A stretch of 53,261 bases of DNA from Synergistaceae bacterium (GTDB lineage: Bacteria > Synergistota > Synergistia > Synergistales > Aminobacteriaceae). Made by a program: the position numbers and the translations under genes. Shown here piece after piece: positions 37,839-46,483 of this stretch (position 1 is its first letter; the number at the start of each line of letters is the position of its first letter). The notes below the pieces were generated by a model. It saw only the letters and a list, made by a program, of their open reading frames with translations, was not told the DNA's origin and did no database searches. The DNA is taken from contig JAFSXS010000019.1 in NCBI GenBank assembly GCA_017443945.1, positions 1 through 53,261 on the forward strand, given 5' to 3'.

Positions 37839-39278
37839 ATGCTCGAACAACTTAAGAACGAAGCAAATTTAACCCTTACAGAAAATTTCGCAGTTACATA
37901 CAAATCTGCGGGTAATGAGTGTCTTGACCTTTTTGCGACTATAGGGGCATTGCGAAATTCAGAGCCTGAACAAATACAATTACGATTCATGCGTGCATTT
38001 GCAGAGAATCCCGACTTAGCATTACGAACAGCATTTTACGCGCGCGACATACGGCAGGGACTCGGAGAACGCAAAGTTTTTCGTGTGATTCTTGAATGGC
38101 TTGCAAAAAATAACCCCGACTCAATCACAGAAAATATCGCGTTGATTCCCGAATACGGCCGATGGGACGATTTATTGTGCCTGCTCGATACAAATTGCAG
38201 AAATTACGCGCTGAATCTAATAAAATCGAATTTAGAGAGCGACTCGTTAATTTCAAAGTGGCTGCCGTCAATAAATGCATCAAGCCAGCAAACAAGACAT
38301 TATGCGCATATAATTGCAAAATTTTTAGAAATGAATTCCAAGCAGTACAGGCAATTATTAACGGGATTACGCGCAAAACTTGATTTAATCGAGAACAATT
38401 TACGCGAGAAAAATTACACGTTCGATTACTCAAAGCAGCCCTCAAAAGCTATGTTCAAATATCGTCAGGCTTTTATCAGGAATGACGGCAAACGCTATAA
38501 TAAATTTCTCGAAGATGTTGCACAGGGTAAAAGCTCAATGAATACCGGAACTCTTGCGCCATACGAAATAATTTTACCTTTTGTTCGCTGGAAAAAGGAC
38601 GAAATATCAGAATCAGAACGTAAAGCAATTAATACAACATGGGAAGCGCTCGAAGATTTTACGAACGGTGAAAACGCTTTAGCAGTTATAGACGGTTCCG
38701 CCTCAATGTATCGGAAAGACGAAATTATATCGCCGATTTCTGTTGCGCTATCACTGGGGATTTATTTTGCAGAACGCAGCACGGGAGAATTTCACAATCA
38801 TTTCATAACTTTTTCAGAGAATCCCCAATTAGTTGCGATTAAGGGCAATGATATTTATGAGCGTGTAAATTATTGCAAGAGCTTCGACGAGATAGCTAAT
38901 ACGAATTTGCAGAAAGTTTTTGAGCTTATATTGAATACCGCCGTGAAAAATAATATTCCGCCCGAACAAATGCCCGCGAGACTTTATATAATTTCTGACA
39001 TGGAATTTGACTCTTGCACGGAAGATTCGAGCCTGACAAATTTTGAGTACGCAAAGAAAATTTTTAGCGAACATAATTATAATTTGCCGCAGATAATTTT
39101 TTGGAACGCCGACAGCAGACATTTACAGCAGCCCGTAACATTCAATGAGCAGGGAGTTTGCCTCGTCAGCGGTGTATCGCCGAGAGTTTTTGCGATGATT
39201 AAAAGAGTTGATCTTACACCGTTAAAATTTATGCTCGATATTTTGAATAGTGAACGTTATGTAAATATTTGCGCGTAA
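37839..39278 (+). CDS. TROVE/DUF2828-like protein with von Willebrand A domain
   Basis: 479 residues. ATG at 37839 has CAGGAGG upstream; longer starts have none. The N-terminal ~270 residues are helical and repeat-like (LRTAFYARDIRQGLGERKVFRVILEWLAKNNPDSI ... GRWDDLLCLLD), with the architecture of the TROVE/DUF2828 class. The C-terminal domain is vWA: AVIDGSASMYR contains a DxSxS MIDAS start (Asp285) and ISDMEFD is the later acidic strand. TROVE proteins form rings around small structured RNAs; DUF2828 is a related, poorly known family, so RNA binding is an inference here. Its role in this organism is unknown. Confidence 0.7.
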   Translation: MLEQLKNEANLTLTENFAVTYKSAGNECLDLFATIGALRNSEPEQIQLRFMRAFAENPDLALRTAFYARDIRQGLGERKVFRVILEWLAKNNPDSITENIALIPEYGRWDDLLCLLDTNCRNYALNLIKSNLESDSLISKWLPSINASSQQTRHYAHIIAKFLEMNSKQYRQLLTGLRAKLDLIENNLREKNYTFDYSKQPSKAMFKYRQAFIRNDGKRYNKFLEDVAQGKSSMNTGTLAPYEIILPFVRWKKDEISESERKAINTTWEALEDFTNGENALAVIDGSASMYRKDEIISPISVALSLGIYFAERSTGEFHNHFITFSENPQLVAIKGNDIYERVNYCKSFDEIANTNLQKVFELILNTAVKNNIPPEQMPARLYIISDMEFDSCTEDSSLTNFEYAKKIFSEHNYNLPQIIFWNADSRHLQQPVTFNEQGVCLVSGVSPRVFAMIKRVDLTPLKFMLDILNSERYVNICA

Positions 39279-39338
39279 AACTTGACAGATTATGTTTTGC
39301 ACTGTAAAATTTCTATTCGTTGTTGATTGATTTAATTA

Positions 39339-39414
39339 GCCGGTGTAGCTCAGTTGGTAGAGCAGCTGACTTGTAATCAGCAGGTCGGAGGTTCGAGTCC
39401 CCTTGCCGGCTCCA
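39339..39414 (+). tRNA. trnT: tRNA-Thr (TGT)
   Basis: Standard cloverleaf: acceptor GCCGGTG...TGCCGGC (with G-T pairs at the inner end), D-loop GCTCAGTTGGTAGAGC, anticodon arm GCTGA-CTTGTAA-TCAGC with anticodon TGT, T-arm GGTTCGAGTCC, and encoded CCA. First of a three-tRNA cluster. Confidence 0.95.
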
Positions 39415-39426
39415 TAAGTTAAAGAC

Positions 39427-39509
39427 GGTGGAATGGCCGAGTGGTCAATGGCAACAGACTGTAAATCTGTCGACGGGAGTCTACCATGGTTCAAATCCAT
39501 GTTCCACCA
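39427..39509 (+). tRNA. trnY: tRNA-Tyr (GTA)
   Basis: Acceptor GGTGGAA pairs with TTCCACC; anticodon stem CAGA-CTGTAAA-TCTG with anticodon GTA; long variable arm (GTCGACGGGAGTCTACC) of the class II type; T-loop GTTCAAATCC. CCA is not encoded. 12 bases after tRNA-Thr. Confidence 0.92.
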
Positions 39510-39523
39510 TTTTTTATTATCAA

Positions 39524-39596
39524 GCCGATTTAGCTCAGCCGGCAGAGCACATCCATGGTAAGGATGGGGTCTTCGGTTCAAATCCGAAAATCGGCT
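39524..39596 (+). tRNA. trnT: tRNA-Thr (GGT)
   Basis: Acceptor GCCGATT pairs with AATCGGC; anticodon arm CATCC-ATGGTAA-GGATG with anticodon GGT; T-arm GGTTCAAATCC. CCA is not encoded; a TTTTT follows and may end the transcript. The usual order Thr-Tyr-Gly-Thr is missing tRNA-Gly here. Confidence 0.92.
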
Positions 39597-40400
39597 CTTT
39601 TTGTAACATTTACGGCTATTTTCTTCTACGCGCTTCAAACGGTGTCATTTTGTATGTTCTGTCTATCATTACATAGGCGCACCTGCTGAAGTATCAAATT
39701 TTTCACTTGTGATCGGCTCTTCAAGGCTATTGATAACGTACTCGGCCATAAAAACGTAAAATCTGTTGCCCATTTCATATTTGCCCGATGATCTGTAAAA
39801 TCCTATAATATTTTATGTTGGGCTACTCTATGAAAATGTAAGCCCAAGTCATTTATTCATATATTTAGATATATACGCATTGGCCTATAGCCCATTATTA
39901 AGGCTCATGTTTTGACATTCTTGCTGGTATTCCATAAATTTTTTTGTAATGCTTGCTCATGTAAAATATCCCCTTGTGGGGCAGTATTTTTACAACTTTA
40001 GGTGATTACACGCTTGATGATTTATTTTTTCGCAATCCAAGACACCGGCACTCTACACTTTTTCAACAGGAATCCTGCAGGCGGCTCATAATTTCAGGCG
40101 TGCGGGCGATAAGTCTTACAGGCTCTCAGAATTAGCGCGCAGACTTGATAGAGTAATGTCGGTGCATTTTGTGCGGAAAAACTTTTATTCACTCGGCGAA
40201 AATCTGAACATAAAGCGTCCTGACAGACAGAGGGATAATCTTTTATGGCGTTCAATACATCAATGCAGGGACAAGAATAATATCACGCTCATGTATTCGA
40301 GAAAAGGAGATCTACCAGCGCAAGAAGTTGGGAAATTTAGAAATTGCTCGATAATATTTACTGGGTGAAAGATTAAAATTTTTCATGCCTCATTAGAATC
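39597..40400. pseudogene. Region of gene remnants after the tRNA cluster
   Basis: No intact gene in about 800 bases. On the plus strand from about 40000, two frames alternate in protein-like sequence (YTLDDLFFRNPR, then ILQAAHNFRRAGDKSYRLSE to about 40370), suggesting one frameshifted gene of unknown kind. On the minus strand, about 39680-39780 reads RFYVFMAEYVINSLEEPITS before a stop. The parent genes are not recognised. Confidence 0.35.
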
Positions 40401-40439
40401 AAGAAAGAGACAAGGTTTTAACGCCCTGTCCCTTTTTTT
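40401..40439 (-). terminator. Terminator after the BACON lipoprotein gene
   Basis: In minus-strand RNA, GGGACAGGG (40432-40424) pairs fully with CCTTGTCTC (40415-40407) using two G-U pairs, followed by TTTCTT. On the plus strand a T-run also follows, so it may act in both directions. Confidence 0.55.
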
Positions 40440-40452
40440 GCGGAATAAATAT

Positions 40453-42570
40453 TTATTTTCCTGCTTGAGTAACTCTAAGTTCTGTTTCTTCCGTTAAGTT
40501 GTCTCCAACCTTAGCAGTGAATGTTATCTTGCCTATTCTGGGAGAACCGTTATTTTCAGCAACCTGAAATCTTATAGGATATTGATTCTCGCCTGTTGCA
40601 CTGCCGCTTGTTTCCGTGAAGGTGATCCAGTCTACATTTGATGACACTGTCCAGTCGCCTTCAGAAAGTATATTGAATCCAAGCCCGGCGGATTTATCCC
40701 CGTCTGCGCTGATGTTAAAAGTTTTATTCTCGGCCCATGAATGTTTAGGCATATCGAGATTTACTATTGGGGTTGGGTGCTTATAAAATCTCGGATATCT
40801 TCGTCCGCCGTCCCAACTGTAAGTAGTAGTCCACGTAACGCCGTCGCCTTCTCCAAAGCAGAAGCCCTCTTCCCAGAAGAAATTAACTTTCATGAGAAGT
40901 GTTTTAGTGTCTTGTTTGCTCCATATGGATTTATCGACCTGCCATATCCATTCACTCTTAAAGCTGAGGGATCCTCTTGAGGCTGCTGTTGAACTTATTC
41001 CCATGTAGATGCCGTGATTCGTGGTGTCGTCATGCCAAGTCCCGCTGTTATGAGGTCCCTCAACATCTGCTGTCCATTCAACATTTGTATCATTTACTGA
41101 TAATGGAGAAGCTAAAATTTTCCAGTCGCTTGTTGTCCATGTTACGCTTGATGAATGCGAGACACCGCCTGTAACTTTTAAATCGAGAGCATTACTCATA
41201 GTTCCGACTTCTCCGCCGACACTCCATGTCATGCCTTCCGTGAAAGTTTTATTTTTCGGGACATTTGTAGGGATATAATCTCCGAGTCCGACTTCAGTGC
41301 TTGAGAGATCGCTTTTTTCTTTGCCGCCGACGACACTGCAAATATAACTGTTAAATCCGAATACGCCTGTATAGCCTGAAAGATAATTAACATAATTTTA
41401 TCCATAACGGCCAAATTCCCCGCCGCCCTGATGCCAAGTAAATTCGTGATCCATTTGATCTTGATAATTCAGCGGAGTAGTCGTTGCGTTTGTCTGTACA
41501 AGATAATAATCGCTATGATACTTGTATGAATGGCAGGCGTAAACAGTTACTGCAACTTGGCTTCTGCGTCTTATATTGACCTGGTCTCCGCCGATTGCGC
41601 CTCCCCATGGTCTATAACCGTCTTGTCTGTAATTGCAATCAAGATTTACTTTCTGAGCGTCTGCTATTTTTGTGAGCTCATTATTTTCATCGGCCATGCG
41701 TGCTTCAATTGCGTTTGCTTCGGAGTTTGACTCGTTTGCCATATCCGTTAAACTTGCGCACCAGTTATAATAACTTCTCCAGCGGTCAATATTGAAGAAT
41801 AATCCGTCTGCATCTTCAATAGCTAGTGTTGATTCTTTCTTGTCATCGCCTGAAGTAATGTCGCTTGAAGAAATTATATTGCCGTCAGAATCATAATATA
41901 TAACTTTGTCCCCTGAAAGCTCGTAGCTTGCGTAATTGTCCGTTGAAGTAGCTTCTAAATCATCACTTGTTCTGACACCGGATATAATTGCGTCGCCGGC
42001 TAGTGAGGCCTGATAATTGAAATAAAACGTGCGTCCGTCAATAGTGCGTTTTGCGATTGCGAATAACTCAAGACGTTTTGTGCTGCCCTCTTCCATTACG
42101 TAATTACCTTTACGCCCTACAGCCTCAAGAGTCCTGTTAATATAATCTTCATCGGGATAAATCAAGAGAATATTATATTCATTTGCGTAATCACGGCTGA
42201 TTCTGTCTGCGTCGAATAATAGAGCGTCGAGAAATGCAAGGCTTAATTCATCGTCCTTATATTTTTCGCGGAGTGTCTGTTCTTCCTCGTCAGTAATGCA
42301 ATAAACCCATGATTGAGGCTGCATTTTGTCGCCGCTTCCGGAGGCCTCGAACTCGTTAATTAATTCTGCCCATTCGTTACCGTGCATGACTGATGACATG
42401 TCGCTGCTGAGGGTTACTGCTAAAGTTTTATTAATGTCTTCAACAGATCCCCCCCCCCCGTCAGTATTATTACTTGCTGGAGTACCGGGACTTCCACCGC
42501 ACCCCCCGGAAAGAACAACAAGAGAGTATACAAGAATCAAAATCGCTGCATAATTGAATAGTTTTCGCAA
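40453..42570 (-). pseudogene. BACON-domain lipoprotein gene interrupted by one in-frame stop
   Basis: Reads as one open frame of about 705 codons except for a single TAA at 41398-41400. The first part (390 residues, start 42570) has a lipoprotein signal (LVVLSGGCGG) and then a poly-Gly/Asp linker encoded by an 11-G run at 42449-42459. It continues with charged helical sequence and a hydrophilic middle. After the stop, in the same frame, comes VNYLSGYTGVFGFNSYIC, then a 259-residue open stretch whose last ~90 residues (WTVSSNVDWITFTETSGSATGENQYPI ... KITFTAK ... LRVTQAGK) are a BACON domain, which usually binds carbohydrate or protein outside the cell. The stop makes two truncated products unless it is read through. 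Confidence 0.7.
42449..42459 (-). repeat. Poly-G(11) homopolymer in lipoprotein coding sequence
   Basis: Eleven C's on the plus strand (eleven G's on the coding strand) about 40 codons after the start, encoding consecutive glycines. A length change of one or two bases would shift the frame and stop the protein, the classic contingency-locus mechanism. Confidence 0.85.
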
Positions 42571-42699
42571 AAAAAATCCTCCTTATAATATATTCTCTCT
42601 AATATTTGAATCGTTAGAAAGTTTGAATGATTTTGCGTAGAGAATTTTATTACAATTATATTTCTGCGTCAAAGTAAATTTTTGTGCGGATGGAAAAAT

Positions 42700-42727
42700 T
42701 ATAGACCGGGCATTAACACCCGGCCAC
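42700..42727 (-). terminator. Terminator after the PIN-domain gene pair
   Basis: On the minus strand GGCCGGG...CCCGG(TC) hairpin (42723-42706) followed by TATAATTTTT. It closes the hslV-hslU-codY-PIN transcript or its last part. Confidence 0.6.
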
Positions 42728-42736
42728 TTGCTTTAT

Positions 42737-42952
42737 TTATGCCTGCTCGCGGTATTTCTTAAGTTTTGCGATAATTTCGTCTATAGGCTCGTCGGGCTGA
42801 TTATATTTTTCTGCGGTGTAGTCGCCGTGATTTTCCTCAAATTGCTGCATAAATTTAATCATACCAACAGGGCCTAGTGATTTAGAAAGAGCTGCAAGAC
42901 CAGCCATACGAACTTCATACGGATTATTATAATCTAACTCAATCATGCTCAA
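42737..42952 (-). CDS. Small protein partnered with PIN-domain gene (candidate antitoxin)
   Basis: 71 residues: IELDYNNPYEVRMAGLAALSKSLGPVGMIKFMQQFEENHGDYTAEKYNQPDEPIDEIIAKLKKYREQA. Small acidic helical proteins with the pattern NPYE...LGxxGMxxFxxQFexGxGDYT are found beside PIN-domain genes in many bacteria, a recollection that I cannot verify here. It overlaps the PIN gene by 14 bases and is translated downstream of it, so this is a toxin-first order. Good AGGAGG (in the PIN gene's end). Confidence 0.65.
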   Translation of the reverse strand: MSMIELDYNNPYEVRMAGLAALSKSLGPVGMIKFMQQFEENHGDYTAEKYNQPDEPIDEIIAKLKKYREQA

Positions 42953-43394
42953 GACCTCCTATTTTTAAGCTAAAAACTACAGGATTAACCACTTTAAAAT
43001 TAAGCGCAAGTTTTTCACAAGATTTTATCAGTCTGTAATCTGTCGTCAAGAAATAATCAACTTCTCCGGCTTCTGCATAAGCAATGTGAAAAGCATCCAT
43101 AGTTTTAATATTTGCCTCAGTCATGAAAAATTTTGCTCTGATTTCTATATTGTCTCTATAATGAATCTCTTCACGCAAAAAAGAAGTATATAGATCTGAC
43201 AACTTTATTTTTTTCTCAGAATCTTTTACTGCGCCAATTTCCTGTCTCAGAATATCACTGCCCAAGATCGTAATATAATTTTTTGCTGCCATATAAAAAA
43301 TTGCAGTTATAGCATTACTCTCATTGTGAACGCTTTTCTCCTGCGATTTGTCGAACGGCCTATTATAGCAGCAAGTATCAAGATAGACTCTCAT
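42939..43394 (-). CDS. PIN-domain ribonuclease (VapC-like toxin candidate)
   Basis: 151 residues with the PIN fold order: MRVYLDTCCYNRPF (first Asp), ITAIFYMAAKNY, LRQEIGAVKDSEKK, then IKTMDAFHIAYAEAGEVDYFLTTDYRLIKSC, whose DAFHIAYA and TTDYRL contain the later acidic metal ligands. It should be a Mg-dependent RNase; a toxin role is inferred from size and the partner gene. It starts 7 bases after codY and overlaps the partner by 14 bases. Confidence 0.82.
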   Translation of the reverse strand: MRVYLDTCCYNRPFDKSQEKSVHNESNAITAIFYMAAKNYITILGSDILRQEIGAVKDSEKKIKLSDLYTSFLREEIHYRDNIEIRAKFFMTEANIKTMDAFHIAYAEAGEVDYFLTTDYRLIKSCEKLALNFKVVNPVVFSLKIGGLEHD

Positions 43395-43400
43395 TCAGAA

Positions 43401-44210
43401 TCAATCAAATTTATCATTTTCCAGATACTCAAGCAAAAGGGGACTCAAAATTTTTATGTAAGTTCCCTTCATGCCTAGACTGCGACTCTCAATTAATCCG
43501 GCACTCTCAAGTTTTCGCAATGCATTCACTATAACACTTCTTGTAACGCCGACTCGGTCAGCAACTTTTGAGGCAATAGCTACACCCTCATGGCCGTCTA
43601 ACTCAGCGATAATATGTTTCATGCTCTCAAGTTCCGAATATGAAAGCGCACGCATGGCCATTTGAACGCTCAGACGATTTCTTGAAGTTTCCTCGATAAC
43701 TTTTGCGCGCTCGTTCAAAATTTCAATTCCTGCCAGCATTCCGAGATATTCAGCTAACAAGACATCTTCAACGAGAAAAGGCGCATGGAATCTCACAAGC
43801 ATAATAGTTCCGAGTCTTTCTGCGCTTGCTCCGATAATTGGCACGTACATTAAATGTTTCTCAGGTCTCTCACCTGAATAAGCGTCATCGAATAAAAACG
43901 CGTCCTCGTCGTGAACTTCTGAGTCACGGCAGCGATTCATCCTGATAACAAATTCTTCCGGCATTACTCCATCTTTGAAACTGTCTGATAACGCTTTAGA
44001 TTTGTACTCAGGCAGCCAGAAATAACCTAACATTTTGCCGGACTTGTCGACTACATAAACATTTGCGGTCGAGAACTCTGACAATAATTCTGACAAATGA
44101 TAATAATTTAACGGTTCGCCCTCCTGCTTTGACTGGAAAGCGCGCCCTACCCGCCTAGTTTTGCGCAAGAGTTCATTTAGTGCCTTGTCGGTGTCATCAT
44201 GTCTAGCCAT
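43401..44210 (-). CDS. codY: CodY-type global transcriptional regulator
   Basis: 269 residues. N-terminal GAF-like ligand domain (to about 155; binds branched-chain amino acids in known CodY) with FSTANVYVVDKSGKMLGYF; C-terminal winged helix with the diagnostic GVAIASKVADRVGVTRSVIVNALRKLESAGLIESRSLGMKGTYIKIL, close to CodY of Bacillus. It represses amino-acid, transport and stationary-phase genes when GTP and BCAAs are abundant. Its targets in this window cannot be set by eye. Follows hslU by 13 bases and ends before the PIN gene, so all are one transcript. Confidence 0.93.
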   Translation of the reverse strand: MARHDDTDKALNELLRKTRRVGRAFQSKQEGEPLNYYHLSELLSEFSTANVYVVDKSGKMLGYFWLPEYKSKALSDSFKDGVMPEEFVIRMNRCRDSEVHDEDAFLFDDAYSGERPEKHLMYVPIIGASAERLGTIMLVRFHAPFLVEDVLLAEYLGMLAGIEILNERAKVIEETSRNRLSVQMAMRALSYSELESMKHIIAELDGHEGVAIASKVADRVGVTRSVIVNALRKLESAGLIESRSLGMKGTYIKILSPLLLEYLENDKFD

Positions 44211-44223
44211 AAATAAATCCCTC

Positions 44224-45639
44224 CTATAATAAATAACGCCTGATGTCGCGATTCTCTACTAAGCTGCTTAATTTTTCGCGTACCATTTCAGGTGTGATTT
44301 CGATTTTCTCGACGTCCATATCACTAACTGAAAAGCTGATTTCTTCGAGTAACTGCTCCATCATTGTGTGAAGTCTGCGCGCGCCGATGTCTTCCATTTC
44401 TGAATTCATTTTGTGAGCGAGCTTTGCAATTTCTTCTGTAGATTCTGGAGTAAATACTAATTCCGTGCCTTCAGTTGATATTAACGCTTCATACTGACGA
44501 ATTAAACTATTTTCCGGCTCTGTCAAAATCTGCTGTAAATTTTCCCAGCTCAACGGCTCAAGCTCGACTCTAATGGGAAAACGCCCCTGCAACTCCGGAA
44601 TCAAATCCGAAGGTTTAACGCCGCTGAATGCACCCGCAGCAATAAATAAAATATGATCCGTCTTGACTGGCCCATAACGAGTTTGAACGGTCGAGCCTTC
44701 TACAATCGGCAATAAATCGCGCTGGACTCCTTCTCTGCTTACGTCAGGACCGTGCGAGCTGCCTCCCTTTACAACAACTTTGTCGATCTCGTCAAGAAAA
44801 ACGATTCCTTCTTCCTGCGCCATTTCGAGAGCTTCACGTGCCATTGCGTCAGTGTCGATTAATTTTTCTGCTTCTTCCTGCTGCAAGATTCGTAAAGCCT
44901 CTTTAACCTTCAAATGCCGTTTCTTGGTCTTCTTGGGAATCATTCCGCCGAGCATTTCAGTTAAATTTATTCCCATTACGTCCATGCCTGGAGTCCCGAA
45001 AATCGGCAATGAAGGGTTATTGTCGTTTACCTCGATTTCAACATCACGGCCGTCAAGTTTGCCATCTTTGAGCATTTTTCTGAATCGTTCGCGCGTTTTA
45101 TTATCTGCTGGCGGTTCTTGTTCGGGCTGCTGTTCTTCTTTCTCGTCTGACTCTTTGCCTGCACTTGTTAAAGCTCTCATAAAATCGGGCATAGAAAATT
45201 TTTGCTCGCGTCGTGGAAGAATGCAGTCTAACAATCTTTCTTCAGCGCGTTCGAGTGCGGGTGCTTGAACTTCTTCTATCATTCTTTTACGCACCATTGA
45301 GACGGCAAATTCTGTTAAATCGCGTATCATTGTCTCAACGTCTCTGCCGACATAGCCTATTTCAGTAAATTTTGTAGCTTCAACTTTGACGAACGGAGCA
45401 TTTGAGAGAGTCGCGAGTCTGCGTGCGATTTCAGTTTTTCCGACACCTGTAGGCCCGACCATCAAAATATTTTTAGGCATGACTTCATGTGCGATTTCGG
45501 GAGGTAAAGCCCGCCGTCTGATTCGATTTCTGAGTGCGATTGCTACAGCGCGTTTTGCTTTATCTTGGCCGATTATGTAACGATTTAGATGCTCGATAAT
45601 TTTTGCTGGTGTTAAATCTGATGTAACTTTTTTCTCCAT
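44224..45639 (-). CDS. hslU: HslU/ClpY ATPase of the HslUV protease
   Basis: 471 residues, AAA+ unfoldase. Walker A GPTGVGKTE is at about residues 57-65, the substrate-pore loop GYVGRD follows at about 94, Walker B is GIVFLDEIDKV, and the sensor region GRFPIRVEL comes later; a long insertion I domain (acidic, EEKEEQQPEQEPP) lies between. Stop and start of hslV/hslU share one base (TAATG), so the two are translationally coupled. It unfolds proteins for HslV. Placed hslV-hslU-codY as in the Bacillus codW-codX-codY order. Confidence 0.97.
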   Translation of the reverse strand: MEKKVTSDLTPAKIIEHLNRYIIGQDKAKRAVAIALRNRIRRRALPPEIAHEVMPKNILMVGPTGVGKTEIARRLATLSNAPFVKVEATKFTEIGYVGRDVETMIRDLTEFAVSMVRKRMIEEVQAPALERAEERLLDCILPRREQKFSMPDFMRALTSAGKESDEKEEQQPEQEPPADNKTRERFRKMLKDGKLDGRDVEIEVNDNNPSLPIFGTPGMDVMGINLTEMLGGMIPKKTKKRHLKVKEALRILQQEEAEKLIDTDAMAREALEMAQEEGIVFLDEIDKVVVKGGSSHGPDVSREGVQRDLLPIVEGSTVQTRYGPVKTDHILFIAAGAFSGVKPSDLIPELQGRFPIRVELEPLSWENLQQILTEPENSLIRQYEALISTEGTELVFTPESTEEIAKLAHKMNSEMEDIGARRLHTMMEQLLEEISFSVSDMDVEKIEITPEMVREKLSSLVENRDIRRYLL

Positions 45640-46187
45640 TATTCTAATACCTCAACAGTGATATTTTTGTTCGTGTAAATGCAAATTTCCGACGCTAACT
45701 CTATTGAACGCCGTGCAATTTCTTCGGGAGTCTTGTCAGTTGACTCACGTAAAGCACGACCCGCCGCCAACGCATAGCCCGACCCTGAACCGATCGACGC
45801 AACATCGCCTTCAGGTTCCAAGACATCGCCGGCACCGCTTAATAATAACGTAATTTCTTTGTTTGCTGCTAACATCATTGCTTCCAACCGTCTTAATGCT
45901 TTATCGAGTCTCCACTCGCGAACAAGTTTTACAGCACCCTTCATTAAGTCGCCTTTTTCCTGTTCGAGGCAGTCTTCAAATTTTTCAAGAAGAGTCATAG
46001 CGTCTGCCGTGCCTCCTGCGAAACCGACTAAAATTTTGCCGTCCAAAAGAGTCCTGACCTTGCGAGCGTTACCCTTTATGACTTGAGAGCCTAGAGTTAC
46101 TTGTCCGTCTCCTGCCATTGCGACGCGTGAGTCTTTCCTCACACAAACTATCGTAGTACCATTAAACAGTGTAATCAATCCTTTCAT
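45639..46187 (-). CDS. hslV: HslV/ClpQ peptidase of the HslUV protease
   Basis: 182 residues as read from ATG at 46187; proteasome-like Thr peptidase with [37 protein letters not shown] and [19 protein letters not shown]. The catalytic threonine is the first of TTIV. The family start is usually MFxGTTI, and here a CTG at 46169 gives LFNGTTI with AAAGGA 9 bases upstream, whereas the ATG at 46187 has no binding site; the true start may therefore be CTG. Precedes hslU with one shared base. Confidence 0.95.
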   Translation of the reverse strand: MKGLITLFNGTTIVCVRKDSRVAMAGDGQVTLGSQVIKGNARKVRTLLDGKILVGFAGGTADAMTLLEKFEDCLEQEKGDLMKGAVKLVREWRLDKALRRLEAMMLAANKEITLLLSGAGDVLEPEGDVASIGSGSGYALAAGRALRESTDKTPEEIARRSIELASEICIYTNKNITVEVLE

Positions 46188-46285
46188 GATTCATAATAAA
46201 TAATTTTTGATATATATTATCTCATTTGCTTTATTATTGGGAATAATGCGATTAAATTAAATTTTTCTGTGTAATTTGGCGATAT

Positions 46286-46379
46286 GTTATAATGCGATTA
46301 TCAAATAAATTCTTTCACACAGCACATTCAAGCAAGAAAATAATTTTACAACTACATTTACAACTACAAAAATGTTGAT
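46286..46379 (+). repeat. Repeat R2, copy b (promoter-like plus tandem motif)
   Basis: GTTATAAT (extended -10 TGTTATAAT at 46285-46293), then AAATTCTTTCACACA, then doubled ATTTTACAACTAC / ATTTACAACTAC from 46343 and AAAAATGTTGAT. In the 296-base gap between hslV and the pseudogene. On its plus strand no gene follows. Confidence 0.6.
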
Positions 46380-46483
46380 TCGTTTGTGTGATAATAAAGA
46401 CTCATAAGAGATATAAAAAATTTTTCCCCGCAGAATCACTCACACGAGAAAAAATATAAAATACTTATTATGAAAAAATTTAA

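Noticed and set aside
39336..39638. A 100-codon open reading frame on the minus strand covering all three tRNA genes
   Set aside because: Entirely within tRNA sequence read backwards; the product is a well-known kind of spurious tRNA-derived protein (FSDLNRRPHPYHG, WWNMDLNHGRLP).
35443..40452. Prophage or integrated plasmid
   Set aside because: No integrase, capsid, tail or replication genes; the content is IS remnants and repeats.
41229..41414. A 61-codon open reading frame between the two halves of the BACON lipoprotein
   Set aside because: Out of frame with both halves; the same-frame reading across the TAA is coherent protein, so this is a shadow.
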